Shown piece by piece: positions 9,371 to 22,375 of a stretch of 64,000 nt of DNA (positions are counted from its first letter, which is position 1; every line of letters starts with the position of its first letter). A program made the translations under genes and the position numbers. Source of the DNA: Agrypnia vestita (Eukaryota; Arthropoda; Insecta; Trichoptera; Phryganeidae); contig JADDOH010002114.1 in assembly GCA_016648135.1 (NCBI GenBank), positions 248,001 through 312,000 of the forward strand. The letters are read 5' to 3'. The notes under the pieces are model-generated. The model searched no databases and was not told where the DNA came from. It saw nothing but the letters and a program-made list of their open reading frames with translations.

Positions 9371-11170
9371 TACACAAACTCGTTCACTTGTTCTAAGCAT
9401 TTATTGCTTACCATTATAACTCTTTCGTCTCTCTCGAACACATCACTCTGATACTCATCAGAAGTTCACTCTCCATGCGTACATCGCAAAAGTCGCAGGT
9501 AAAAATAAGATTTAAATATAATAAGTACTATCTAGAGCAGCACTAAGACTATTTAATTTCTAATATTTCCATATGAAATCTATATGGAACTAAAATGTCA
9601 TATATCCGCATAATCTGTATATTTCATTTGACACTTCACTCCAGTGTAACGTATCCGTTTGCTATTAAATTTCCGTATGCATGTGACACAAAAGGATATT
9701 GGAATATTATTTATAAGATACAAGGCTTATTTTCACTCTTGTCTCATGTTATGCTTCAACCATTTACATTTTATCCAATACCTCGATTTTACGACAGTAC
9801 TGAAGTACTAGTACTCGTAACTTATGACGCAGTAAATACTTGTTGATATTCATGGCGAGGTTAATATCGCGTAATGGAGTTCTGGACGTTCCGGTACGGA
9901 CACAGATGTGTGAAGGTAAAACCTGGAGCTGGCGAAGAAATGAGATTTTTTTTATGTGTTTTTTTTTGTTGAAAAAAAGAACACTTATTTTTTATTTTCA
10001 CACATATTTATTGTCATCTCATCGGGAATCATGGAGTACGCAGTGTAAATGAGGTCGATTAGGCTCGTGTATGACAAACGAAGAGCGTAGAAATAAGTGT
10101 CACTATCCAATAAATGTAATACAGATAAAAGATTTTATAACCGATTTTTAAGATTATTACGCTCTTGATAAAATGCTTCCAACACAATCGTACTTTCAAA
10201 ATCAGTTATCATTATTATTAATATTTTATTTGAGCAGGTCGAAATAGTCAGGATATTTTTCGTATCCTAGAATGTCTTCTAATTGCGTTTCTGCCTCAAA
10301 TTCTGATTGACTGTATCGCGAGATACATAAGAAAAATACCATGATGTATCTCATGATGCAGACAAAATATTATAATTGAAGTGATAGTTGGAGGTGGGAG
10401 GGATAGAGAGAACGAATGCAAAAGATCCAGCAAGATCCGGCAAATTAGATTCAAGAGTTCTGTTTTAAAAATCAAGAATGAATGCGATGACATTTTAAGC
10501 AAGGGTAAGTAAATTATGATGGAAGACTGAGAATTTTCAGTTACAGATATATGCTAGAGCCAACAGAAAATGAGGCTACCTGCAAAAGCCCTGACATGAT
10601 TACGTAAAATTATCATTAAATGACATATGCATGGATGGTATACTAGGTCAGACAATTCTTCAATAATCTTGTTTTTCTCTTTCTCTGTTGGGAAATGAGC
10701 TCATGATTGAGCATCTTGAACGTTTTATCTGTTTCGACAGCGCAAACTGCTTTCCTATACTCTGTGATTCCTGAGCAGTAGATAGGATATGGTTATTTCT
10801 TGGTTCTTATTGTTCTTATTGTATTCTTTTATGTTCTTTGTACTTTGCACTAATGTTTTACTTATTTTTACTTTTATTCTGTGATTCTTTTGTTTTTTTT
10901 TTTAACAATTAAAACAAAATACGTGTCGCATCAATATTCTGACTTTTAAAACTAAGCTAAATCTTATGCTATGAAAATGGGATTAACTTGCTCAAACCAT
11001 TGACTTCTTGATCGGTTCAACAAGCTTCTCTTGTTTATTTTTAGGTTTTATAACTATGTTTTACCCAAATAAGTAAATAAATTTGTAAAAACCTCCTTTT
11101 AGTTCGGAATTCCTGTAAATGCGGAATAGAATCATTTCGCTTTCCGTGCGAGAAAACTGTGTAGCTGCAT
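9371..11170. other. No gene recognised
   Basis: Mixed AT-rich DNA with homopolymers (9,940-10,000 and near 10,890). Short ORFs at 9,595-9,846 and 9,840-10,052 show no domain-like features. Confidence 0.45.
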
Positions 11171-11179
11171 GTAAAATTC

Positions 11180-11700
11180 TTTCCACAGGTTAACTCTTAT
11201 GGCTCTCACTTAGACTGCCTCCGTACTTCCTTTGCCACTTCACGAAGCGTTAATCACACATTATGGTTCACGAGCATTTTAACGAATCGAGGTCTTTTAC
11301 CTTCGACATAATAACATCTTTGAAATGCCTCAGAATTACAGCATCACCGGCGCGCGTGTGTAATTAAAACTAATAAAAACATCCCGTTGAATTATGTTTC
11401 TCGTTCGAAATGCTGATCTTATTATGCGGGAAAAGGTGTGGGCTCCTCGATATGGCGTAGCCTCAATACAAGGAGTCGGGTAATAAAGTGTTTGATAACA
11501 AGCATGAATTTATCGTAAAATTTGCATACAGCCGTCACACGGGCGCAGCACCTCTGCCTGTTTGTTACCATTCAGAAACCCCGAGTAGTTTACACGCCGG
11601 GTTTGCGGCGCCCGGGCATGTGCAATGGATATTAAATTAATGTATGAATATTTATAACGCCAACGTTCGAGTAAACGCGCCGTTTTTATATGGAAGTAAG
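11180..11700. other. GC-richer unique segment, candidate conserved noncoding element
   Basis: This segment stands out from its AT-rich surroundings by higher complexity and GC-rich words (GCGGCGCCCGGGC near 11,610). It also has several TAATTAAA/TTAATTAA-type homeodomain-like sites (for example near 11,360 and 11,632). No ORF is present. Conservation is only suspected. Confidence 0.25.
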
Positions 11701-13430
11701 ATGTCTTCGAAATTAATCCGATATTCTCCAGATTTTTTATGCTAATCTTGCTGCTTGCGGGTAGGTCAATCTAAATAACAAATAATTTTTCATGCCTGCC
11801 TAATGTATTTTTCAAATATTCAAATCTGAAGATTTTGTAATAAGGCAGAACATTTAGTTTATAACATATCCGTGGCTGAGAACACAATAGTGATTCATAC
11901 TAATCATTGTCATAAGTTTTCCACTTTCTCAGTCCATTGTTTTTCTCTGCAGCATATTTAAGCATTATTTGATTATGGTGTAAGTTCAGTAGGTTTCAAG
12001 GCGGCCTGTTGATCTCTTGATTCGTCCAGCTTGTCCATTGCCATTTCATTATTTAGAGTATTAATTAACTATTTCTCATACCTACTTTACTCTTGTCCAC
12101 TATCCACGCGTTCTTTTCCTATCTCTGCGTATGTTGGCAAAATTACATAATTCCGTACATTGTATCGATTCACATGAATATGCAATTTCTTTTGGGTATA
12201 AATTTTTCGCTATCTCAAAAAAATGTTTAAAGTACAAGGAATTTTTTTAAAATGTATTTATTATTAACACTTTTAAGGGCATTTATTAAAATAAAGATAA
12301 AGTAATATATTTCAAGCAATAACACAAACTCTAATAAAGCATAACGTAAAGTAAATAACCAATAAGAGATATAAGTAAGTTTTCAGCAAATATAAAAAAG
12401 TACATAGCAATTTCAATATATTATCAAGTATACAGCAATAACATAGTAAGTAAGTATAATATAAGTATTCAGTTGAATACTTATTTATGTAATCTCAACA
12501 GTATAATGATTTAAAGTGGCAGAAGGCAACAGACATCCACTATATAAAACAGATAATAATGAAGCAAAGTTACTTTACTTGACACAATTAATTAAAAAAC
12601 GACAAAAAAAGAGAACTAGTAATTAAAATATATGTAGAACAAGCCAGAATAAGAAAAAATGCGAATTAACCAAAATAGAGTATATGCGAATAGAATGAAA
12701 AGGAAAAGGGTGCGACGGCTGGGACTAACATTGAGAGCGGGTGTGTTTAAGTGGGAAGGGTAGAAGGTTTGTACTAGATATGTATGTGACAACGTCACCC
12801 GGTGAAGAAACTGAACTATGTGATAGTACAGATTCAAATGCTTTTTTTTTAATGTTTATTTACTTATTAATATTTGGATGACTCATATAGCGCCGTTTTA
12901 GTGAGAACTCATTTCAAGAGCAATTTGATCTGACAAAACACTTTACTATATAAAAACTTATTAACTATTAGGTACTTATGCACTGGATGAAATTTAATAA
13001 AAATGGAATTGTCAATTAAAATTATAGTTGAGAGAGTCGAGAAAAATTTGGGTGTTTTCGCGGAGTGCATTCTTGGAGTGGAGATATAAGGTACTATTAT
13101 AAAGGTCTGATTCTATAAGTTTTTCAATTATTTTCTAAATAGGTGGAGTGGTTTTTTGAACTGTCGTATGTTGTGATGTCATTGTAAAATAAATCGAAGA
13201 TGCTGTGATAGTAATGTGAAATAAATTTATGTCATTAGTCATTAAAGTGACGTATATAGCACTTGCTAAATTAAAAAAAAAATACGCTTATATTTAAATG
13301 TAAACAATTGTACGTAATTAGAAAAATGATAATTTTTATTCTAAATAAATAAAAAAAAAATTTTTTCAAACCCTTGTGCCATGACGTGGTAAATACGTGT
13401 CACATCATGTTGCGATTGTTTAAATTGAAA
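11701..13430. other. No gene recognised
   Basis: AT-rich sequence throughout, with long A/T runs near 12,240, 12,840 and 13,270-13,370. I see no coding or structural signal. Confidence 0.45.
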
Positions 13431-13439
13431 ATTAACGTT

Positions 13440-13770
13440 AAAACATGCATCTCGCAAAAGTCGTGTCGCGCCAGAATCTAGTGAGAAATCACCGGGGAAT
13501 TTCCGACTTTCTAAAAAAGGCGTCGAAAGTCTCGCGGCGGGCGAAACATCCCAGATGGAATATCTCATTTAATAAACTATTACATCACGATACGGCCCGT
13601 CAGAATGTTAACCTCTTGGCCCAGAACCTGTGAACAGCGGAGTCGTGACTTTTGGCGTTAACCACACGACCGCGCCGGGCATGACGCGGAGTCGTGTCGG
13701 GGAACTATCGGGCCCGAGTCGCGGCGACTCTTGACGAGTGCGCATTCTGAATAATCGACAGCTTTTTGAA
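13440..13770. other. GC-rich unique island without a convincing ORF
   Basis: A roughly 330-bp island of clearly higher GC content with many CpG dinucleotides (for example CGGGCCCGAGTCGCGGCG near 13,710). ORFs of 62-77 codons exist on both strands but resemble no family. It could be regulatory DNA, part of an old exon or a transposon remnant. Confidence 0.25.
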
Positions 13771-13898
13771 CCATTCAAATTCTGCACAAAAAAACATCGC
13801 TGTAGCCCTACCATTGTCTTTTGTTTATGAACATAAATCATTCGCCAAGGAACAGGGATTTACATTGTTTTTTCATTATTCTTCATTTTTTATTTAAA

Positions 13899-14165
13899 AC
13901 TAGCTGTTCATAGTCGGTGTTACACAGGTTAAGGATTAAGTTAAAAATAATTTTGTGGGAGTAAACAAAAGTTCCGTTGTTTTGTAAAGCCTCTAATATA
14001 TCAGGGGGAGGGGAAGGTAGGAAATGTCACCTATGTTACCCGCCGGGTCCTAAACAATAAGTATGCAAAATCTGGGTCAGATCGGACAAACGGTGTGGAT
14101 TTGCATAGATAATAGCCAGACAGACAGATAGGGACAGACAGACATTGAGTTTTTGAGAATAGATA
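13899..14165 (+). repeat. Dispersed repeat tail with GACA-type microsatellite
   Basis: It begins ACTAGCTGTT, like the sequence at 40,294. Near 14,080 it contains a 'gatcggacaaacggtg..gatttgcatag' block, then CAGACAGACAGATAGGGACAGACAGAC. This is a common architecture of lepidopteran repeat tails. The parent element is not identified. Confidence 0.45.
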
Positions 14166-15890
14166 AAAATGCGAAGATGTAACACTTTTTTTTTATTTTT
14201 CAATAAATATTTTGTTTTATAGATCTTTATACAATTATACCAAAATGAAACACCAAACAATATCAACAAAATTATAAGTATTTTGGAATAAAGAATTTCA
14301 ATAGCCTTCCTACAGAAATTAAGAAGATAACTGAGATCAAACATATAAAAAAAGTTAAATGAAAACTACAAAAAACACTATAAAATAATAAATCATATAA
14401 TTTTTTTAACACAGGCATACAAAATAAGTCATCACGTAATAGTGTAAGCCCTTCTCCTAGCACAAGAGTTAGTTCCTTTTTGGAGAGGCACAGTGATTAA
14501 ATTTATGTATTAATTATAGTTTTCATAGACTAGAATAAAATTTTATAAACTGTAAGTTATATTTAAAAAAAATAAAAAATAATAAAATTGTATTATATTA
14601 GCTATTACGTGATTTACATTAAAAACATATTATACTAGGCATATAATCACTATTTATTTAACAGTTTTTCTTGGTAATCTTTTTTGCATTTAGGTTAAAC
14701 TCCTTTATATTCACTGTAATTTGTATTGTTTTCGGTAGTCTATTGAAGATTTTAAGTTCTTTGTACATCAAACAATTTCATGAAGTTTATTTATTTTCTT
14801 AGTCTTTCTTATTCTGTTATCGCCTATTGTATTATATAAAATAAAACCTTTATTTAGTTTGCTTCTGTTATTAAAGAATTTAGACAATTTTGTCAGATTT
14901 TAAATTTTTGTACCAAAACATTATAGGTATTTTATTCTCTAATTCACGGACTCGAATTTTTTTTCTTATTTTTGTTTAAATATTATAAACAATGCTTTGT
15001 TTTTATTTGTAGTTTCTTTAGTATTCATTAATGGCTATCAAATAATATGCTGGAACAATAATCAATGTACGGGATGCCACATTCTTTACGGAATGCCATA
15101 TTCTTGTTATTGTCAAACTACGCTAAACTCTTGCTCTACCAAAATAGGAGAAACTTGATGGTCTTCTGGAATGGGGCTTAAACCACCGATTAGGTACTTG
15201 ATCTATATCTATAAATAAAATATTTTATTACTTATTAAAATAAAAATTATTAGTGTTTTCATTTCTTTATAAAGTAAATTATTTGCGTGTGCATAGCCAT
15301 GTCGGGTAACTGGAATAATTCTACATGCGTCGTTAGCAGTTAATATTCTATAAAGGAGTTCACACACGTTACCGGTTGCACTCTATTATCATACAATCAT
15401 TATTAAACAAGCGAACCAATTGATATGTTCTGATTTATATAAAAATAATACATACTAGTATATTCTCAATTTTTTATTTATATCTCCAATTTCTGTAAAT
15501 AAACTTTTATATTTTTATAAATATGTATATATTATGTATATTTTTTATATTTAATTTAAACATTAATAAGTATTGACTGAAGTAAATAAGTGGATAACAA
15601 TTAACCAAAAATATAAAACATCGAATTATATCTTGGACTAAAAATATGGGCACAAAATGGTACATTCACTCAAACAAATTCATGTCTTTTCAATCACTAT
15701 ATTGTTTATTTTCTAATCACTGTGTCACATGTAAAAATTATAAATGGTAATATTATCTGTAAATATAAGACTAAACACATAAAAAATAAAAATTAATTGC
15801 CGAAGGTTTCATAATCCGGAAATTTCAATGCACGGAAAATTTATTGATCAGGACCGGGAGATCTTGATAGACCGAATATCATTAGGTACG
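14166..15890. other. AT-rich DNA without genes
   Basis: ORFs at 14,036-14,463 (minus) have AT-biased, leucine/isoleucine-rich translations and are most likely chance. Nothing else is recognised. Confidence 0.45.
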
Positions 15891-15895
15891 TATTA

Positions 15896-16192
15896 TTAAA
15901 ATCTTTTTAAATTTATATTTTCATTAAACTGTCGTATTGCGTCTATCCAAATGTCAAAACAGCACAATTGATCAGCGCGGTGCTGCTTTATGTATGCGAT
16001 ACGCTGGTCTTTCGAACTCTCGAGAAGATTCTTTTCTTTTCTTGTGTCTACGAAAAGGTTCCAATCGCTTCTAGGCTGTTCCAGGGATCTCCCGAATGTT
16101 GAAGATAATGTGTTGTTCCAAAGTGACATATTAAAAGGGATTAGGACAATGCGCAATTCCTTATTCTTACCATTTCGTGACAATGTATTCAT
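15896..16192 (-). CDS. Unrecognised 98-codon ORF
   Basis: An ATG-initiated frame of 98 codons lies in a short patch that is less AT-rich than its surroundings. The product is hydrophilic, with a balanced amino-acid composition (several Trp, Arg, Asp and Gln) unlike the AT-driven ORFs nearby. It has no signal peptide or membrane segment that I can see. I do not recognise the family. It may be a decayed transposon ORF or a stray exon, and it could be chance. Confidence 0.2.
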   Translation of the reverse strand: MNTLSRNGKNKELRIVLIPFNMSLWNNTLSSTFGRSLEQPRSDWNLFVDTRKEKNLLESSKDQRIAYIKQHRADQLCCFDIWIDAIRQFNENINLKRF

Positions 16193-16439
16193 AATTTAAA
16201 AAAAATATATTGTTAAAAGTCGTGTAAGTTAAATTTAATTTAATAAGACCCAGATTAAAATTTAACAAAGTACATTTCTTATCTGCTAATCATGTTAATG
16301 TATCCAATCGTTTGCGATTCATATTATTACTAAGATGTGATAACTCATTCATTTTTTTTCGATTCAAATGAACGTTCATAATTATTGAGATAAAAAATCT
16401 CATTAAATTATAGCAGCATTAAAATTTCTCCGGTCTTTC

Positions 16440-16800
16440 GTCCGTCGCATATCTCCGGGCAAGTGCAGTTCCCCGCCCACATCCCATACAAAATGTATGT
16501 AATTTATGAAAGAGATTGCCACGAATCGTGTGCAGCCATTTTGTCAAAAAGAATACCGGCCAACGTTTTCTTGAGAGAGTTAATAAACACATTCGTTTGG
16601 TTTTTCGACCAGGTGTCGCGAATTTATTGTATCGTTAAGCATGTGACACTTTTGAACAAGATAAAGTCAGTTTATAAAGTTGGTGTAAGTAGTTGGACTG
16701 CGTATAAAGATAATTTCACAGGCATTTGTAGAATGTATTATTTAAACGAAAATATTTTTTCAAGACCATACAGCATTTTTTGGTGTCGTAATTAAAATGT
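16440..16800. other. GC-richer patch with a 110-codon ORF, unassigned
   Basis: A plus-strand open frame covers 16,463-16,795. The first 60 codons lie in a more complex sequence; the rest drifts into AT-rich DNA. No motif was recognised. Confidence 0.2.
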
Positions 16801-16859
16801 ATTTAGATGATAAAAGTTTTTTATCTACTTTTATTAATTGTCAACAGGTATTAATAAAT

Positions 16860-17520
16860 ATATTCGGTCGTATTCCGAAAATAGCAAAATTGGGATCTTA
16901 AGATTGTTATCCCATCATTTAATAGATGAGAATTAAAATAAAAAATAAACGAGGCGTACTCGTAGGTATACGTCGGTGCTTGGTGTTCGTCATACTCAAA
17001 TGAGGAGATTCGTATATTTTCACATATCTCTCTCAAAATAAATACCTTTATTTGCGATGCCCAATGTCTGCAATGCCTTAAGAAAAATGATTGATTTTTC
17101 CGGTGCCTTCATTTCCAGACGGTCTGGTCTGGCAGAGCTTCAAACGGATTACCGAAGTACCTATCGCAAACACAAACTTACAATTCTTATGTCTCGACTA
17201 AAGTTACACGAAAAAAGTACTAATGCTGTATTTAAAGCTTATAGAAAAAAGATTATTTGCACTTATTAATTTCTTCTTCTACAGCGTTCTGGTTACTAAA
17301 ATTATGCCAAATTTGTCATTGTCGCGAAGGACTCGTATTTATATTTTGATGTTTGACGGATAAGCGTTATGTAATTCTTCCTCATTCTCTTTCTCAATTT
17401 GAATGTAGAAACTAAAGGAAACAAACATCGACATATGCCTACGTCTTGTTTATTTTTTTTAATTCTCGTTTGTTTAAAATTGTTAAAAAAAATTGAAGAA
17501 TTTTTTTTAACATAGACGCG
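16860..17520. mobile_element. Fold-back/MITE-like element (family M1)
   Basis: The left arm (about 16,862-16,965) contains CGAAAATAGC and GAATTAAAATAAAAAAT followed by a CGTAGGTAT-like block. The right arm (about 17,420-17,480) carries the inverted form CCTACGTCTTGTTTATTTTT. The interior at 17,262-17,400 matches the minus strand of the copies at 45,640-45,840 (an 'acagcgttctggt' block and a 'gacggataagcgttatgtaat' block). No coding capacity is visible. Confidence 0.55.
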
Positions 17521-18050
17521 GTTTGCAGACAGACAGATAGTTAATGAAATTATTGTTATTGGGATTAAAAAATTTTAGTATTATTTTTAACATTTCTTTT
17601 ATTAAATTTAACCCATTTTCACCCAGAATTTCGTATGAAAAATATCGATTAAATCATTAATAATTATATTTTTTATATTAATTATTAAACACAATTATAA
17701 AATTATATCTGCCTTACTATGTACATACATAGGCAAATTAATTATTTAAATAACCATAAAAATAATTATTTAAAAATAATAAAACAAATATTTTATTTAA
17801 TTTGTTGAATCAAAAATATTTTATTATTAATAAAACAAAATATATTTAATTTAGGGTTCTTTATGGAGGTATGACTTTTTGATATCAAATAACGAGAGAG
17901 ATTTTATGATAAATTCAAACACTTATAATTATTGTACATTACGCGATAAGTAACTGTCAGTAAAACTCAATAACCATTGTCTGGAGGTCTTTAATTTCCC
18001 GTCGTAACTACTCATTACGAGTTTTATTAAAACTCATAAACTTTAATAAA
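17521..18050. other. AT-rich DNA, no gene
   Basis: Mostly A/T homopolymer-rich sequence. A short GACAGACAGATAG-like word occurs at 17,527. Confidence 0.45.
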
Positions 18051-18054
18051 GTAA

Positions 18055-18545
18055 GACGTAAACTTTTGCATCATCACTATCATACTTAAAGCACCTTTTA
18101 ATACGCCCATTTATTCCCTTTCACACTCAAGCTGCTTCGCGACACACGAGGCTCCGAGCAAAGCGGTGAACTTCATTAAAGCTCCATAAAAAGTACGGGT
18201 GGCTTAAAGTTTTAGTCCTTTTCATTAAAACTCGACCGAAATTAGACATAAGTTAATCGAGAGAAAGGATTCCTTAATTACACAATTGAGAGTACGGTGG
18301 GACTTTAGCACACTTCGTTTGAAGTAATTCTAGTGCGGAAGAGTCCATGTGGAGGGGTAATTAGAGATAATGCTGCTTTATCACGGGAACTGCTTAAAGT
18401 TTTTGCTGTCATGACTGCCCATTGGAGTGTGGGCGGTGGAACCTCGTTACACCATGAAATACCTGACATCTTTGTACGGAGAATATTAAATGGCGCACGA
18501 GAGTAGGAGTCGGAAGTGGTGACCATAGAATATTCCACCGCTCAA
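18055..18545. other. Higher-complexity unique segment, candidate conserved noncoding DNA
   Basis: It has balanced base composition and few repeats. A minus-strand ORF (18,305-18,538) has no recognised domain. It is similar in character to 11,180-11,700 and 26,560-27,170. Confidence 0.2.
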
Positions 18546-18644
18546 GCAATGAATGGAACATTTTAAATTCTTACACGAGCTTTTATTTCATTCATTTTAA
18601 AATAGGCAAAACAATATTATTTATGGATTTGGCTTGTAGAGATA

Positions 18645-18895
18645 ATGATTCAAGATATTTAATAATATTAACTTTGTTATCTCTTCCTTATTTTAATAAT
18701 ATTTTATATATTTTTTCATAACTTAAATTTCAAGAGAGACAGAATCTCTCACCGACAGGTGAATATAGTTTGATACTTCAACCTGTCGGTGGGAGATTAT
18801 TTTTCTCTTGAAACATAAGTAGTGAAAAAAATATAAAATATTATTTAACTCAGGTAGATATAACAAAGTTTATTTTATTTAGTATTCATAATAAT
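18645..18895. mobile_element. Fold-back/MITE-like element with strong central hairpin
   Basis: The outer arms pair from about 18,665 (AACTTTGTTATCTC) with about 18,870 (its inverted form). The pairing continues through TAATATTTTATATA and into the hairpin at 18,728-18,813. No ORF. Confidence 0.6.
18728..18813. repeat. 86-nt hairpin, precursor-like
   Basis: TTTCAAGAGA at the left pairs with TCTCTTGAAA at the right. ATCTCTCACCGACAGGTGAA pairs with TTCAACCTGTCGGTGGGAGAT, leaving a short loop. The shape is like a microRNA precursor, but the surrounding inverted arms make a MITE hairpin at least as likely. Confidence 0.65.
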
Positions 18896-18899
18896 TTAT

Positions 18900-20080
18900 C
18901 ATCATAAGTATAACAAACTCTGTTTAAATCACATTGAACTCCCGTCAGAGAATTTGAATTACCTACTGATGGGCGTCTTTTTTAAATCATTCAAAAAATT
19001 CAGCACTTTTTATTTTAAAGATCGGTGATTATATTTTAGAAATTTTATGAGAAAAGAAACACTAAAAGTATATTTTAATTTATTTTGATATGATTCTTAA
19101 AATTGTGAATGTGTTAATGTGTTCTTAGAAGTGGGAAAATGAATGCCGCCCATCCAAAATATGTAACAAATATTTTTAGTGACCTAGGTCGTGATCAAGT
19201 ACCGTAATTAATTTAATGTTTTAATGGAGCTAAATTCCTCAAAAAATTTCATAATTAATTAACAACTCATTTAACGTACACAAGTGAAAAATTACCAAAA
19301 AATAATTATATATTTTAAAAAATAACAAAATTTGTACAGATAAACTGAACATATTGATTATTATTTTTTAACGTAAACCGGTTTCAAAACCAACGTACTT
19401 TTATCCGAATGGATGCACATTTTTTTGAATTTATAATTATGTTCAATCACAATGTAAATAAACACTTAATAACTGCGTGGTAAATTCATTTCGAAATGTA
19501 ATTAGTTTTTCATATAATGTTTTTTAATGTTATTACATTAGATTTTTTATTTTATTTGATAGATGCATTGCTTCTTAGGTTTTAGACGGATAATATTGCA
19601 CAAAAACTGAGCGAAATAAATATATAAATGCGAGTGGAAATATACAAACATTAAAGTTACCCTATCGAAGTTTACTTTGGCGTGCACCACACCGCAAGCG
19701 TTTGAACCTTAAATTCCAGCAGTGAGCTTAAAGTTTCCTGTGTTTAATGTGGCTTGATAGGGATAGCATTTCCCAAACCCGAACAAAAAGCATGGACATC
19801 TCACCTGGAACCAGCAAATGTTCTAACTAGTATACCATTGTTGGCCATTTGCCTTTCATACAATTATGATCACATCTGAAATAATCCCCAGTCCAAAGCA
19901 AATGAAGTCATTACCCAAGCCAACATGATAAGCTGAAAATCTTTATTTAAACGGTGTTCTTGGTTGTTACTGCTGCGCTGTACAGGGTGTTCATCAGTGT
20001 TCTGTAAATGTTGTCGAAAACGGAGTAATTATGGTTAAATATTCTACTGGAGCTCTGTGAATGTCGTGAAAAAATCACTG
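18900..20080. other. No gene recognised
   Basis: AT-rich up to about 19,640, then a more complex patch (19,640-19,950) with no ORF or known motif. Confidence 0.4.
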
Positions 20081-20201
20081 CAGAACATATAAGTACCAGA
20101 ACATTTCAGTACCATAAACATATGAGTACCAGAACATACTAGTATCAGAACATATTATCAGTACCAGAACATATCAGTATCGAAACATATCAGCACCAGA
20201 C
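20081..20201 (+). repeat. Minisatellite, about seven 16-19-bp units
   Basis: Units start at 20,081, 20,097, 20,113, 20,130, 20,146, 20,165 and 20,181 and follow the consensus CAGAACATATCAGTAC. The array abuts the head of the SINE at 20,203. Confidence 0.85.
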
Positions 20202-20202
20202 A

Positions 20203-20365
20203 GCTCGCGTAGTCCGGTGGGCATGACACTTGTTTCTCATACCGGGAGTTTCGCGTTGGATTCCAGGTGACGTCACAGTATATTATCTACTTGTGTGAGT
20301 TTTTTAAGCCTATGCGTTAGTATGATGTGTTTGCAATGACACGTGGCCTATTTTCAGAGATATGA
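20203..20365 (+). repeat. SINE, tRNA-derived
   Basis: The head reads GTAGTCCGGTGGGCATGA, then a 'ttctcataccgggag' block and a degenerate B box (GGATTCCAGGTGA). A body similar to the copy at 32,752 follows. It is more diverged than that copy. Confidence 0.65.
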
Positions 20366-22373
20366 TATGATATGAGGCAGTGATGTACTTAAAAATATAT
20401 CAACCGCATTTCAAATGTATTTGTAAATTTGTGTTAAATGTAAATTTGGATTCTTAATAAAAAAATAAAATAAAAAAATATATAAGTAATTAATGGTGTA
20501 TTCAAGATCTAGATAAGATTTCAAAGGAACGGAAAGTTATTAAAATATTTTTCTAATATATTTAAAGGATATCATTTACTGAAATAAGTAGGTACTGTGC
20601 GTAGGTATATGTACTCGTATTTGTTCATATTACTATCTAATTATTAACTGAGATGCCATATATGAATGTTTCAGTCTGTCATTATGTCTAATAGTAGCGA
20701 AATTACATTTGAATTAATTTATAAGTAAAAAATGTAAGTATCCTGCCAGTAGAAAAAAATATTATTCGAAATTTGTAATACGTTGAGTAATTTCAACATT
20801 GTTTTGAATATAGGTACACAAAGTATATCACACCCGGAGTCCAAGAACTTTCATCACCGTTCCAAAATACGATTTCTGACATAAAAAAGTCCGCGATGAC
20901 ATATATCTATATGTTACACAAATTGATAAAATTTGACTAAAATTTTTAAAAATCTACGCATGCGAAGCCGCGCAAGCACAGCTAGATCTTATTAATTCAA
21001 AAACGATTTCTCAGGAAAGCTGATAGTCGTGCACTCGGAGCGCGATATGTACAAATATAGACGTATAATAATATTTTAAAATTTGTGTGAGAAGGCATTT
21101 TTTAATCAACATCGCACAAGCCTAGAAGATGTTTTTATTTACAACAGAGATTTGACGGTAAAGTCTATGCTTAAATAGAGAAAGAATGAATTTTAACTCA
21201 ACTTTACATATATTGTACTTCAAACGTAATTATAGACAAGCATTTAAGTGTCAGTGTACGTGCAAATTTTATGATACAAATAAATAAATATTAAAAAAAG
21301 AGTGAGCTTATTACACAAATTGTTTATATACAAGTCAATTAGAAAGACTGATTCATCACAAAAGAATGTTAAGAGAATTTATTAACGTTATTTATAAAGT
21401 AAGTGCATCCTGTACATGATAACGTAATCAATTTATAATACGGTTGCTGAGTACAGGAATTGAAACACCTCAGACCGATACATCCGTGGGCAATGTTATT
21501 CGCAATCAACCTCCAAGTCGAACTTAATCACTAGTTTGAGTAATATGCTTAATGTCAGCTGCTGTCAATACGATGAAGACAAGAATTTCTAACACAATGA
21601 TATTATATTTTCATCTGAAACATATTAAATTATTTTAGTCATTTCAAGAGATATTTTTTTTAGTAAGTAATTTTTAATAATCATAATAATAGTAATAAAG
21701 GGCGCTTTAATCAGAAACTATTTAGTCCGCTACTGGTATTTAAAGGAGAATTTTTTTTAAATTTCGAAAAGGTGCGTTTTAGTTTTCTTTTAAATAAAAT
21801 ATGTGATGCACCGTTCTATATTACAGAAGTTAGAGTAGGCACGTATAGTTAGTACATTGAATCATGGGTTGTAAATATATGTAATTATAGGGAAGAAAGC
21901 AAAATTAATTATTTATCTGACAGAGTATTATGCATTAACTAAATCGATATAATCGAAATAGAGACGGATCTTAAAGCTTGGTGTCTAAAATTTAAGTTAT
22001 CCGGGATGCAGAGCTCTCGATTACGTAGAGGCAATGATATGTATCAACCAACACAATTTGAATTCTAGTCTTTAAACGGAAAAATAATGTCTACGAAGTA
22101 GCATATGGATTTCTTAATTCGACAAGCCAATCGTTAAGAACAATCGTTTTAATTGTTTTATGAATTATTTTTTTCTTCAACTTTTTCTCGATTTTACCAA
22201 AAACATTTTATTTCTACATTGTAGATATTTTACTTTTTAATAAGAAAACGACATTTTTTCTGTCTATAACAAACGTGCACCGGGGAAACTTGCATGTCAG
22301 TCACGGAGGAGGAGTTCTTCGTAAGTAGATATAACGCAACCATTATATGTGTTTTTCAAAAATGTTCCAATAA
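20366..22373. other. AT-rich DNA without genes
   Basis: No coding frame of interest and no repeat that I could pair within the window. Confidence 0.4.
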
Positions 22374-22375
22374 TA

